From Neorhizobium alkalisoli (GTDB lineage Bacteria > Pseudomonadota > Alphaproteobacteria > Rhizobiales > Rhizobiaceae), in NCBI RefSeq assembly GCF_007829835.1, contig NZ_VIWP01000008.1:124001-188000 (forward strand): DNA of 64,000 nt, in the 5' to 3' direction. The notes under the pieces were generated by a model. It did not search any database. It was given only the letters and a program-made list of their open reading frames with translations, and was not told where the DNA came from. The translations under genes and the position numbers were made by a program. How positions within the stretch are numbered: the first letter of the stretch is position 1; each line of letters opens with the position of its first letter. Shown here in pieces: positions 26,557-35,272 of this stretch.

Positions 26557-28071
26557 CTATTTTGGAACGGGTTCGTTGCCTGAGGAAATCGGGAGTTTGT
26601 TGCGGACTTCCTCGACCGAGACTTGAATGCCAAGGAACTTTAAGTCTGGGTCGTAGCTGACATGGCCAAGACGTCGCTCCATTAGAAGCACGAGGATGTC
26701 GTTCAGGGAGCATTCGGCCTTGCGAGCCGCAGTCGTCAAAACGCACCGTCCGGGATGCTTTCCAGCCGACGCGTCGATTGTGAGGTGGTTTAGCAAAGCG
26801 TCGGCATGATGACTAAAGAAGGTCCGTCGGCGGGAGGATTGAGCTATAGTTTTCGGCCGGAGCGCCCAGGAAAATCGACCGTCGAAGATAGCCGACCCCT
26901 TGAAGAGTTGCAAATTATACCGCGTCAAGAGGGTTCGATAGCTGATACCTCCGGCTTCCGCCTCAAGCCTAGACCTTACGGAGGAGACGTCGAACTTGAG
27001 TGTAATGTCGTGGAGCTCCGCATTTTCGACGAGAACACCCTCTTCCTGCAGAATTGTCATGACGCGTTTGTGCGGGATTCCGTAATGCAACACCACACCG
27101 CGGATGGTTTGCACCCCACCGTTCCCTCGCGTCCCTAGGAACTTCCGCCCTCTTTCGAGGGGAAGGCCGTCCGAAGCAACCTTCCGCAAGACCTCAGCCA
27201 CCTGCGAGGTGCCCTGATCGCCGCTGTTCGCCTCAAGATATTGATATAATTCGCCGAAGAGATGGCGGCCGATGTTGGTAGTGTTCCGCTTCCACTTCTT
27301 CCGGATCCAGTATCTCGAGAAGGCCTCGAAGCCGGACGCGCCGGCGGACAACACGCCGAAGCCCTCTCTCCTGGCGGCCAGCATCTCGACTTCCGGCAGA
27401 CTGCGCACGAGTGTTCTGGCTCCGTGGCGGACTAAGATCCCGATCCGCGCGGCTACGCCGGAGGCGACGTCGTACGGGATTGCGTCGAGCCAGGGATGTT
27501 CCAACGTCGCACCGTCGAGACGGCTGGCGAAATACCGGTCCGCTTCATGGAGGCTGACCGGCTCCAGGCGTTCCGCCTTGAAGCAGACATAAGTCGGATC
27601 GGAAGATACCGCATTGTAGAACTCGTGGCGTAGGCCACGCGAACGCGACGTCATTAGCGCGACCGAATGGACGTGACACGCGCCCACCGAGCGCAGCCGC
27701 CACGAAAGCCTCGCGAAGGAGCGGGCCCTTTCAGGCCCGCGCCCAAATTTCATATCGTCAAGGATGCATAGCGGGCAGAAGCGCGGCGCGCCGGTCCACA
27801 GTTCCTTGTGGAGGATCCTGCTGCCCGCGACCGAGTATACTCCTTCGTGTAGTGGCACGAAGCTGGCACGCCGCACTTGGTGGAAAGGGCGGCTCAGGTT
27901 CGCGCAGACTGCGGCCGTCGCGACTTCCTTCCCCAGCCAAACCTCGTGAGGCGTGGTGTCCATCTGCCGGAGCATGGAAGCCGTGCTCGGTACGCCGTTG
28001 ACCGCCGCTACCCGCGACAAGTAAGACAGGATGTCCTCGAACGGATGGAGTTCCACATCCAGTAGCATCAC
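26557..28071 (-). CDS. tniQ: TniQ family target-selection protein
   Basis: 504 residues. The N-terminal TniQ domain opens LHPFEDILSYLSRVAAVNG and contains the zinc-finger-type elements APRFCPLCILDD and GACHVHSVALM. TniQ/TnsD proteins bring the transposon to its target and recruit the TnsC ATPase. The remaining 300 residues are diverged and may bind DNA. The start overlaps the tnsC stop by 4 bases. No cargo follows; the terminator comes next. Whether the target is a fixed site or a loose one cannot be judged. Confidence 0.85.
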   Translation of the reverse strand: MMLLDVELHPFEDILSYLSRVAAVNGVPSTASMLRQMDTTPHEVWLGKEVATAAVCANLSRPFHQVRRASFVPLHEGVYSVAGSRILHKELWTGAPRFCPLCILDDMKFGRGPERARSFARLSWRLRSVGACHVHSVALMTSRSRGLRHEFYNAVSSDPTYVCFKAERLEPVSLHEADRYFASRLDGATLEHPWLDAIPYDVASGVAARIGILVRHGARTLVRSLPEVEMLAARREGFGVLSAGASGFEAFSRYWIRKKWKRNTTNIGRHLFGELYQYLEANSGDQGTSQVAEVLRKVASDGLPLERGRKFLGTRGNGGVQTIRGVVLHYGIPHKRVMTILQEEGVLVENAELHDITLKFDVSSVRSRLEAEAGGISYRTLLTRYNLQLFKGSAIFDGRFSWALRPKTIAQSSRRRTFFSHHADALLNHLTIDASAGKHPGRCVLTTAARKAECSLNDILVLLMERRLGHVSYDPDLKFLGIQVSVEEVRNKLPISSGNEPVPK

Positions 28072-29225
28072 TCGCTCCTCTTCTTCCGGTTCCGCCGCCG
28101 TGCTTCAAGCCTGTTGTCCGCCGCCTCCTGCCGATCGGCCAGCTCGATGACTGCGGTGGCGGGGGTGAGGTGGAGCCAATCGGCGGCCAGAAAGATGTTC
28201 CGGCTCGGGCTGCATCCGGAAATCAGCGCGAAGGCGTCGGCGAAATGCGCGCGTTCTACGGTCTGGGCATCAGCTCGGATCGCCGTTTCGCAGGCCGACC
28301 TTACGAGCTGAATGACGGAACCAAAGCCACCTTCTCCGGCGCTAATAAGGCGCTGCACGAAATCGTCGCTCGCGAGATCGGGAGCCATTCGCATCTGAGC
28401 GTGCTTCTCAATGACCCCTTGCACGATGACTCGGACGCGGTCGACGTCCGCAGGAAAGGTGAGAGGCTCGAGCTCCACCACGGTGCTGCGGTTGCGGAGC
28501 TGAGGCTCATATTCGAGAAATTGCGCCAGCGAAGGAACTCCCGAGAGGACGATGTGGAGCGGCCAGCCTTCGATCTGGAGCAGGCTCTTGACCGTGTCGG
28601 CGAGGTTCTGGATCGTCTGCCGATCGTTGCCCTTGAGAAGGTGCTGGGCCTCGTCGATCACGACGAGCAGCACCTGCCTTTCGCGCAGAATGCCCTTGGC
28701 CAGTTCGAAAAGCTCGTAACCAGCCATCCTCGAAGTGTCGAGCGGATGACCTGCAACCTCGATCAGCTTACGGGCGAAAAGCTTCTCAGTGACCGGCTTA
28801 GGGCAGTCGAAGTGGATCATCGTACGCCTCCACTCGCCATGGCGGTCGAGCTGGGGCTGCAGTTCTGGTCGCGACAGCAATGTCCGCTGGAGCACCGTGC
28901 TCTTGCCGGAGCCGGATTCGCCGATTAGAAAGAGGGCGCGCCGCTTTCCCGACTGCCCGTCTTCCGAGGCTACGAGGTTCTCGACGAGATCCGATACCGC
29001 AAGCTCGGCCTTGGCGTGGACGTGCGAGGACACGTAGAGGTCCTCGAGCCTTCCGCGGCGCCTGGCGCGCTCGCGCGCCCTCGGGTCCAGCAGCGCCGCC
29101 AGCCGTCCGGTCGCCTCCTTCAGGGTATCGCTGATATGGTCTTTTCGGTCGTCGTTCACTGCAGGCATCGTCTTGTCCTTGTGGTCATTGATCGGTGTGT
29201 TCTGGTGGTGGCTGTCGTTCGTCAT
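28068..29225 (-). CDS. tnsC: TnsC/TniB-type AAA+ transposition ATPase
   Basis: 385 residues from ATG 29225, chosen because AAGGAG lies 7 bases upstream; a frame five codons longer exists. Walker A GESGSGKST (about residues 102-110) and Walker B LLVVIDEAQ (about 187-194) are intact, with a downstream sensor segment HIVLSGVPS. It should form a filament on target DNA and activate TnsB. The gene begins 11 bases after the tnsB stop and overlaps tniQ. Confidence 0.88.
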   Translation of the reverse strand: MTNDSHHQNTPINDHKDKTMPAVNDDRKDHISDTLKEATGRLAALLDPRARERARRRGRLEDLYVSSHVHAKAELAVSDLVENLVASEDGQSGKRRALFLIGESGSGKSTVLQRTLLSRPELQPQLDRHGEWRRTMIHFDCPKPVTEKLFARKLIEVAGHPLDTSRMAGYELFELAKGILRERQVLLVVIDEAQHLLKGNDRQTIQNLADTVKSLLQIEGWPLHIVLSGVPSLAQFLEYEPQLRNRSTVVELEPLTFPADVDRVRVIVQGVIEKHAQMRMAPDLASDDFVQRLISAGEGGFGSVIQLVRSACETAIRADAQTVERAHFADAFALISGCSPSRNIFLAADWLHLTPATAVIELADRQEAADNRLEARRRNRKKRSE

Positions 29226-29236
29226 CGTGGTCTCCT

Positions 29237-31444
29237 TCAAAAGCTGATGTCGGTCGCGGGTTTGATCGCCGCGGGAAGCTTGGCGGCCTTGATCGTGATG
29301 ATGGCCGGCTGGTTCTCGTCCGCAGGCAGGTCGTCATCGACGCCTTCGATGCCGTGGTGCAGCGGGTCGGCGGCGAACACGAGCGGTGCCAGCGTCGGGT
29401 CGCGGCGCTCAAGGTCGTCGCGGAGAACCACGCCGTCGAAATACTGCAACTGGAGCTTGTTGAGCTTCTCCGCGTCGATCGGCTGCGTCGCGAGGTTCGC
29501 GCGGGCCGTCGCGGCCTCGCCTGCCAGGCGGAGGCGGTTCACGGCCTGAAGCATGGTCGAGAGGTTGAGCTCGGTGCTGCCAGCGTTCTCGACCGTCACC
29601 TCGCGGCGGGCTCCGACCCATTCCCAGATCGAGAGGTCCTCCGGAATGGCCTCCAGCGCCTTCACGACGAGCCAGCCGGTGCCGGTCCAGACGCTAACGG
29701 CGTCCAGCGAGAAGCGGTCTACGCGGACCATGACTTTGCGTTTGGCCTGCAGGCGGATCTGCTGCAGTTCCTTCGACTGGTAATGGATACCCCAGAAGCA
29801 GACGCCTTGGTCCGTGATGTCGCGCTCAACGGTGGTGCCGAAGATGTGGCGACGTACCGATCGCGGGGGAGGCGGCATCACTCCGTACTGGCGCGAGAGG
29901 CGCATCCAGGCGTTGTGCGGCGTCTCTCCTGCTAGTCCGGAGTGCGGCTGATGGTGGTAGATGTCGACGATCGCCTGAACGAACAGGAGGTTCAACTGAT
30001 CGATCGCGAGACTGACGCGCTCGTGCGCCTTGTAGTCTCCCTTCTCGAAGATATCCCCGAACGTCCGGCCTTCGAACCAGTCCATGAACTGGGTGGCGAA
30101 GGTATGAAAGAGTGACTCGATCGCTCCGCGCATTTGCGGAAGACCGGCGGGCGGGTTCATGTAGTCGCATCCAAGCGCGGTCATAACGGCGCGCACCATG
30201 ATGCCGGTGAACGGGCCACCGTTGTCCGTCACGATGCACTCCGGCGTGAGGTGATAGGGCCAGAGGGAGGTTGCACCACATAGGCGTGCCAGACGGGCCT
30301 TGTCGGTCGCCATCATCTCGAGGCTGTCGATCACTGCCTGCTCCGTCGCTGCGGACGGCGTGAAACGCATCGCGAGGATGCAGCGCGTGGCGATGTCGAT
30401 GGCCACGACGACGCGTAGGCGCACCTTGCGGATCGCCTTGATCTCGTCTTCGCTCAGCCTCGCGAGCATGCCCGTCCATCCGAGCCATTGGATGAGGTCG
30501 ACCGTCCACTCGTCCATTTGGACCATTTCGCCGGGCCGCTCGACCTGGAGCCCGGTGAAAGTGATGTTGTACTTCTTGCGCGCCGCCTCCTCGCCTTCGC
30601 GCTGGGCGCACACCCAGAAGGCGTTTAGGCTTTTGATCATGCCCTCAAAGACCTTGCGGCCGGGGACTTTGTGCAGACGCAGACCCTTTTCGGCACGATC
30701 GAGGTTGAGCTTTACAATCTCGGCAGCCAGCTCCTTCAGGAGCTTTGCCATGGTCGGCTTCAGGTGGTGCGCGTACTTCCTTGAAAACTCGTCCCAAATG
30801 ACGACGTCTTCAGGGTGATGGTAGGAGATGCGTACCCTGCTGCCGGTGCGCGCGGCGAGCGACATGGGGTCGTAGCCCCCTTCGTAGAAGCGCTTAAAGA
30901 TGCGGCGAAAGTGGCGGTTCGACGGACGGGCGACACTCTTGGTGACTTTCCCGCCGCGCTTTTGTCCTGCGATTTCCGCTTCAAGGTCGGGTAGCAGCCA
31001 GTCGAGGCACGCGTCGCTGAGAGAGATCCGGCGGAGCTTCGGGCTGCCCTTCTTCGGCTTTTCGGCAGCACTCGCCTCGTACGCTGCCTTGCGGCGCAGG
31101 AACCCCTTGCAGTACTCGGTGTTGCCGAGCACGCGAACCATCGCGTCTTCTGCCAGGTCGGTGACGCGGGCGTCGCCGAAGCGCGCGCGGGTCTTTTCAC
31201 GGCCGTGGTAGTGGTACTCTTGATCCACCTCGAGGCGGTCGGTGCACATCATCTCGTAGAACTGGACGTGCGAGAAGAACTCGCGACGGGCCGGGTTCGA
31301 TTCCGGGGCGATGACGTGGCCGATATCGGAAGACTCCACCGGCTTGTAATGGAGCTTCCCGTCGATGGTGACGCGCGCCGTTGCCGACAGGAAGTAGGTC
31401 GGCACGTAGGTGGGTACGCGGGTGGAGGCGATCAGGTTGGGCAT
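29237..31444 (-). CDS. tnsB: TnsB/TniA-type DDE transposase
   Basis: 735 residues of the Mu/Tn7/Tn5053 integrase group. The catalytic triad reads D311 (VQMDEWTVDL), D407 (CIVTDNGGPF) and E443 (RGAIESLFHT), with the normal 35 residues between the second and third acids, followed by a Mu-type C-terminal beta barrel (about residues 520-600). The N-terminal 80 residues carry an S-x-D-x-G-H-V-x-A pattern found again in the small gene downstream of tnsA. All key residues are intact, so strand transfer should be possible. Confidence 0.92.
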   Translation of the reverse strand: MPNLIASTRVPTYVPTYFLSATARVTIDGKLHYKPVESSDIGHVIAPESNPARREFFSHVQFYEMMCTDRLEVDQEYHYHGREKTRARFGDARVTDLAEDAMVRVLGNTEYCKGFLRRKAAYEASAAEKPKKGSPKLRRISLSDACLDWLLPDLEAEIAGQKRGGKVTKSVARPSNRHFRRIFKRFYEGGYDPMSLAARTGSRVRISYHHPEDVVIWDEFSRKYAHHLKPTMAKLLKELAAEIVKLNLDRAEKGLRLHKVPGRKVFEGMIKSLNAFWVCAQREGEEAARKKYNITFTGLQVERPGEMVQMDEWTVDLIQWLGWTGMLARLSEDEIKAIRKVRLRVVVAIDIATRCILAMRFTPSAATEQAVIDSLEMMATDKARLARLCGATSLWPYHLTPECIVTDNGGPFTGIMVRAVMTALGCDYMNPPAGLPQMRGAIESLFHTFATQFMDWFEGRTFGDIFEKGDYKAHERVSLAIDQLNLLFVQAIVDIYHHQPHSGLAGETPHNAWMRLSRQYGVMPPPPRSVRRHIFGTTVERDITDQGVCFWGIHYQSKELQQIRLQAKRKVMVRVDRFSLDAVSVWTGTGWLVVKALEAIPEDLSIWEWVGARREVTVENAGSTELNLSTMLQAVNRLRLAGEAATARANLATQPIDAEKLNKLQLQYFDGVVLRDDLERRDPTLAPLVFAADPLHHGIEGVDDDLPADENQPAIITIKAAKLPAAIKPATDISF

Positions 31445-31464
31445 GGTTGCTGTTCCTTTCGAGA

Positions 31465-31842
31465 TCAGCGGGTTTCGGAGGAGGCGACAGAAGCGTTGGC
31501 TGCGGCGGCCCTGGCCGCCTGCCGGTAGAGGAGCTCGACGTACCGGTCGGCGATCGCTCGAAGGGCGCGATCGTAGGCCGCCTCGGCCGAGGCTTCGTCC
31601 ACGGTCTCTTCGACGACGTCATCGGTCTCGTTGGCGCCTCGCAACTGAATCTGAAGGCGTCCGGACATGACGAGCTCGTTCACCTGCTGGTGGGAGTAGA
31701 AGTCCAGCACGTTGGGGTTCTCCTCCATCGCGAGAACGTGGCCGCAATCGGTTGACTGAACGCAGCGGAAGTTGCGGGTCCGATCGAGGACGACGAGAGC
31801 CGAAGGCGGAAGCACGAAGTGGGGGTAGGGGATGGTCTTCAT
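31465..31842 (-). CDS. Stand-alone paralogue of the TnsB N-terminal domain
   Basis: 125 residues, 20 bases upstream of tnsB in the same operon. Residues 5-70 align with residues 13-75 of TnsB: both have S-x-D-x-G-H-V-x-A-x-E-x-N-P, then F-x-S-H-x-Q and a closing R-L, with about a third identical by eye. The catalytic domain is absent. The rest is helical and Ala-rich. It could bind the same DNA or partner as TnsB's N-terminus, acting as a repressor, an end-binding helper or a TnsB partner; none of this is proven. Confidence 0.7.
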   Translation of the reverse strand: MKTIPYPHFVLPPSALVVLDRTRNFRCVQSTDCGHVLAMEENPNVLDFYSHQQVNELVMSGRLQIQLRGANETDDVVEETVDEASAEAAYDRALRAIADRYVELLYRQAARAAAANASVASSETR

Positions 31843-31861
31843 GGCTGTTTTCCTTTCAGGA

Positions 31862-32404
31862 TCAGCGGATTTCGGTGACGAGGTTCAGGAGAGCGGCGGC
31901 ATCGCTGACCGCACGCTCGTATTCCCGCAGCGCGCGGCGGAAGCTTCGGGCCGCGGGCAAAGCCTGGTAGGTCGAGCCTGCCCAGAACAGGCGCATGATC
32001 GCGTCGACTTCGGCCATGAGAACCGCCATGCCGCGCTCGCTACGCGTTGCGGGGAGGCCGCGACGTTGCACCTCCTTTCTCTCAAGGCTGAGAAAGATGC
32101 GGCAGGCGCGGGCCAGCGCGATGGCACGGCGTTGGCTTGATTCCTTGACCTTGCCGGCGCAGTTCAAACGGCGCGACCTATCCATCAGCGCGATGGCGCC
32201 CGCTCCGTGGAGGAAGTCCGTAACGACGAAGGTTGCCGGGGCGGCGGGGGTGGAGGTCGGCCGGACTGCAGGCTGTGCGTAGATCGTCATGTCGGTGTTC
32301 CCATGGATGTTGAGACGGAAGGAAGAGGCCTGCGCCAGGAATTTGGCGCGGGTCGAAGCAGGCGCGACGGCGCCGAAGGCGGAGGGAGGGATGCGGGCGT
32401 TCAT
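31862..32404 (-). CDS. Hypothetical protein in tns operon, 180 aa
   Basis: Read from ATG 32404 (11 bases after the TnsA-like stop); ATG 32290 is an alternative. The first 60 residues are Pro/Ala/Thr-rich and probably disordered; the rest is basic and helical (SSQRRAIALARACRIFLSLERKE). Its C-terminal helix (RALREYERAVSDAAALLN) resembles in style the C-terminal helix of the next gene product (AYDRALRAIADRYVELL). No domain recognised. Position between tnsA and tnsB suggests an accessory role. Confidence 0.6.
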   Translation of the reverse strand: MNARIPPSAFGAVAPASTRAKFLAQASSFRLNIHGNTDMTIYAQPAVRPTSTPAAPATFVVTDFLHGAGAIALMDRSRRLNCAGKVKESSQRRAIALARACRIFLSLERKEVQRRGLPATRSERGMAVLMAEVDAIMRLFWAGSTYQALPAARSFRRALREYERAVSDAAALLNLVTEIR

Positions 32405-32415
32405 GGAGGGAATCC

Positions 32416-33336
32416 TCAGTTCTGGGTTGCGCGGCGGAGCCACGAGAGGTCAGTGATGCGGCCCGGCTCGAGAGGCGCGAGGTAGCCCTCGTCGATCAGG
32501 TTCCAGATCGCGATGCGTCGGGCTGCAGGATGGTCGGCGCCACTCAGGAGATCGTGAAACCGCACGACACCATTCATGTCGCAGACCAGGGCAAGCGCTT
32601 CGCGGTATGCCGCCTCGTTGCGCATGCGGCGGGCGTGCAACTTCCAGCCGGCATTGCGCGCGGCGTCATGGGTCGCATAGGCGTCCGTAATCAGAGCGAC
32701 CTCGTCCGCGGCGTCGCCGATTCCCTGTACCGCAATCTGGCGGAGCTTCTGGACGACGCGGGAGCTGCGTACCCGAGCCGCAGGCTTTACGGCGATCGCG
32801 ATGCGGCGGCCGTCGATAAGCTTTACCCAGAAGTCGAAGGTATGCTCGCAAAGCTTGCCATCCGCGTCCGCCCACCAAACGTGGGGGTACTGGTCTCGCA
32901 GTTCGACGACGTCGTTTCGGGCCATGAGAAGCGCGGCAACGCGCTTTTCCAATGCGCTCTCGACCACGAGCTTGCGGTTGTCACCATGGTGCTGGGTGGC
33001 GCCGCGGAACGAGATGACGTTCTTCTTGTCAGGCTCGCGGGTGCCGGTGGATGCGGCCGTGCCGATCCAGAGGTCTCCGGTGAGCGAGCCGTTCGCTGCC
33101 GCAATCGTTCGACCGACGTGAGCCTGATCGGCGGAGAGGTACTGCGTGGTTTCCGGGATGATGCGGTCGGGCTTCAGCCCGGCGCGGTTCATCTTGACGC
33201 GCACGGCGGCAATCTTGGTCTTGGTCATGCCAAGGGTTTCCTTGCAAAGATTGAGGAGATTGAAAAAGGTGGTCGCGAGCAGTTTCGTTTTGGAAAGCGG
33301 GCGCGACGAAGGGCATGCGTGTTCGATCTGCGACAC
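32416..33336 (-). CDS. tnsA: TnsA-like endonuclease
   Basis: 306 residues from GTG 33336, which has AGGAG 7 bases upstream. The central part looks like a restriction-endonuclease fold: E126 (VVESALEKR), D168 (HTFDFWVK) and K184 (IAVKP), with spacing like Tn7 TnsA (E, D, then x-V-K); the residue two before the lysine is Ala, not Glu/Gln. A C-terminal helical part may contact TnsC or TnsB. TnsA cuts the 5' ends so that the element can excise fully (cut-and-paste). It starts the core operon. The identification is by motif and context. Confidence 0.75.
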   Translation of the reverse strand: MSQIEHACPSSRPLSKTKLLATTFFNLLNLCKETLGMTKTKIAAVRVKMNRAGLKPDRIIPETTQYLSADQAHVGRTIAAANGSLTGDLWIGTAASTGTREPDKKNVISFRGATQHHGDNRKLVVESALEKRVAALLMARNDVVELRDQYPHVWWADADGKLCEHTFDFWVKLIDGRRIAIAVKPAARVRSSRVVQKLRQIAVQGIGDAADEVALITDAYATHDAARNAGWKLHARRMRNEAAYREALALVCDMNGVVRFHDLLSGADHPAARRIAIWNLIDEGYLAPLEPGRITDLSWLRRATQN

Positions 33337-33389
33337 GGCAGTTCTCCTAGGAGGTGTTGGGAAGGGCAGGTTGTTGGGCTAGGCGGCGC

Positions 33390-33665
33390 CTATGCGGTGC
33401 GTGCGCCGGCTATTCGGGCCGCTGCCATCGACTCTTCATGAGACGTGATGGATTCGATGATCTTGCGCAGGTCGAACTGCGCATCGTCGGCTTGGCGGAT
33501 ATGGACCGCGAGCCCGTGCCTTTCGGCGATGCACCTTTTTCGCGGGCTTTGTCCCGCGAAAAGATTTAAGAAAGCGCTCTTCGCTACCGGCGTCGGTCGG
33601 CGCCTGCTGTTTTTCCGCAGCCGGGATGCCGGAAAATCTGCGCACGGGTTCTCAATCTGCAACAT
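33390..33665 (-). CDS. Small leader ORF of tns operon, 91 aa
   Basis: ATG 33665 preceded by AAGGA at 8 bases. The ribosome-binding region and first codons (M-L-Q-I-E-N-P-C) closely resemble those of the tnsA gene (V-S-Q-I-E-H-A-C), as if the 5' end had been duplicated. A perfect 10-base hairpin lies inside the frame. The C-terminal half is acidic and protein-like. It could be a degenerate duplicate or a leader peptide; no function can be named. Confidence 0.45.
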   Translation of the reverse strand: MLQIENPCADFPASRLRKNSRRRPTPVAKSAFLNLFAGQSPRKRCIAERHGLAVHIRQADDAQFDLRKIIESITSHEESMAAARIAGARTA

Positions 33666-33713
33666 GGCAGCGTTCCTTGATTCCGATGTCATTTGAAGTT
33701 GCGGTCGCGCCGA

Positions 33714-34106
33714 CTATGCGGCTGCGCGGGCGTCTATGTGCGCGATCACCGGGTATAGCCCAAGAGCAATGGCGACGGTGATCCGTGCTGCCACCGCTTC
33801 CGTAACAAGGCGTCCTTCCCTGAAGTGGGCCGCACGCACTTCGTCATCGGCCCAGTATTCGACCAGCAGATCGACGAACTCTTCGAAGGAAGGAACCTGC
33901 CTTGAGTTTCGGAACGTGCCGATGCTACGGATCAGGCTTTTCAGGCCCATGTACTGCTCGGTGAGGGATTCGAACTCAGGGGCGCCGATGCGAGGGATCG
34001 CCAGAACCATGAGGAGGGTCGTGTCCTCGCAGGACTCGCCATACTGACGCTCGAGCCAGGAGGCGAGGACGGGGTGGACGTCGGTTTCTGCAACGCGGAA
34101 AATCAT
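33714..34106 (-). CDS. Hypothetical protein, first gene of tns operon, 130 aa
   Basis: Start ATG 34106 with GGAG 8 bases upstream. The sequence MIFRVAETDVHPVLASWLERQYGESCEDTTL is helical and acidic; the end (AARITVAIALGLYPVIAHIDARAAA) is hydrophobic. No known domain. It is 49 bases ahead of the small leader ORF and seems to be the promoter-proximal gene, a place where a regulator of transposition would fit. Function unknown. Confidence 0.6.
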   Translation of the reverse strand: MIFRVAETDVHPVLASWLERQYGESCEDTTLLMVLAIPRIGAPEFESLTEQYMGLKSLIRSIGTFRNSRQVPSFEEFVDLLVEYWADDEVRAAHFREGRLVTEAVAARITVAIALGLYPVIAHIDARAAA

Positions 34107-34588
34107 GTGTCGTACTCCAAACTTGTCGACTGCGTTTACTCGATGCCCTGACGATAAGCCTTTCGCGGCTGGCAAGTCTCGCGGTGCGCAACAGAATTCC
34201 TTCTCCGACGGCACGCGACCATTGGAGGCGTGGCTTCCGAGTTGCGGGCGATAGAACAGAATTCCGGGGTCGAAAAAATGTTCTTATTTCGTACCGGTTC
34301 TGGTGCGTGGGGGAGACGTTTTGAGGGGCGGACCGCTGCAACGACCCGTCGGCGCGCTTATACGGCTTGTCCGCCGATCGCCCCGAGGGCGTGATTTATT
34401 CGCGCAATTCGCATCGGATCTTTCCATCTAGCGAAATCAATGGCGGCATTCCGACGCCGACCTGACCGGAAGTCAATAAAATTTTAACGACCAAGTTAAG
34501 TATGGTTAACGACGTCCCGTGCCGACCGTTTTGTAGTATGCGAATTCTCGGCGGACGCTCTTCTCCAAAAGCTGTGGAGAAGAAGCGA
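34107..34588. other. Gene-free region upstream of tns operon
   Basis: About 480 bases with no credible gene. It must hold the leftward promoter of the transposition operon and possibly the right end of the element. It contains ATTTTAACGA at 34481-34490 and TTAACGA again at 34506-34512; the first is the inverse of TCGTTAAAAT at 26483-26492 on the other side of the operon. No perfect terminal inverted repeat with a TGT/ACA end was found by eye. Confidence 0.4.
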
Positions 34589-35272
34589 ATGTATATGGCG
34601 CAACGTCTAGCCGAGTTGGAAGCGACCATGCGTCCGGTTCTCGAAGAACTGGGCTTCGAATGCAGGTTGCTGACGCGCCGCCAATATGAATGCATCACCT
34701 TCGTTCGCCCCGGCGCCGAGGAATGGAGTTCCGCGGTGGAGATTCGGTTCCTCTGTCAGGAAGTTTCCGGAGCCGATGAGGCTAGCTGGGGGACGGACAC
34801 TCAGGTCACGAGCTGGGATGTCCATGTCCAAGAGATCGGAAACGACGGATGGGCTACCTGGAACTGCGAGGGCCCGAACATCTGGGGCGTAGACGTCTCG
34901 ATGCGCGATGCCATGCTCATCGCTTCGGAAATGCTCCGCACGGAACCTCTCATTCCGACCGGCCGAAATGTCCCCAGAGTCCCGAACAGCTACCCGCTTG
35001 TCGAACTGTGGAGGGCGATACGAAACCGTTATGAATATGACGAGGAAGTCTCTGCCATTGGGCTTGCGCGAGACGATGATGGGAACGAAACACTCTCCTT
35101 CACCGACGACGGCCGCGTCTACGACTTCGTCTTTTCGAGCGATGGCAAAGAGGTGATGTTCTTGATCGATGGAGAAGAGAACGCACGCTGCAAGACATAT
35201 GTCAGAGACCTGATGGGCCAGCTATCCTCTGCAATCGCGCGTTATCCGGGAGATCCTTACAGAATGCGTTAG
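34589..35272 (+). CDS. Hypothetical protein, 227 aa
   Basis: Read from ATG 34589 with GGAGAAGAAG upstream; ATG 34595 is close by. The N-terminal half (MRPVLEELGFECRLLTRRQYECITFVRPGAEEW) looks like a mixed alpha/beta domain with a W-rich middle (WATWNCEGPNIWG). The C-terminal half contains a beta-rich DDGNETLSFTDDGRVYDFVF segment. No family recognised. Its stop overlaps, tail to tail, the convergent methyltransferase-like gene. Confidence 0.6.
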   Translation: MYMAQRLAELEATMRPVLEELGFECRLLTRRQYECITFVRPGAEEWSSAVEIRFLCQEVSGADEASWGTDTQVTSWDVHVQEIGNDGWATWNCEGPNIWGVDVSMRDAMLIASEMLRTEPLIPTGRNVPRVPNSYPLVELWRAIRNRYEYDEEVSAIGLARDDDGNETLSFTDDGRVYDFVFSSDGKEVMFLIDGEENARCKTYVRDLMGQLSSAIARYPGDPYRMR

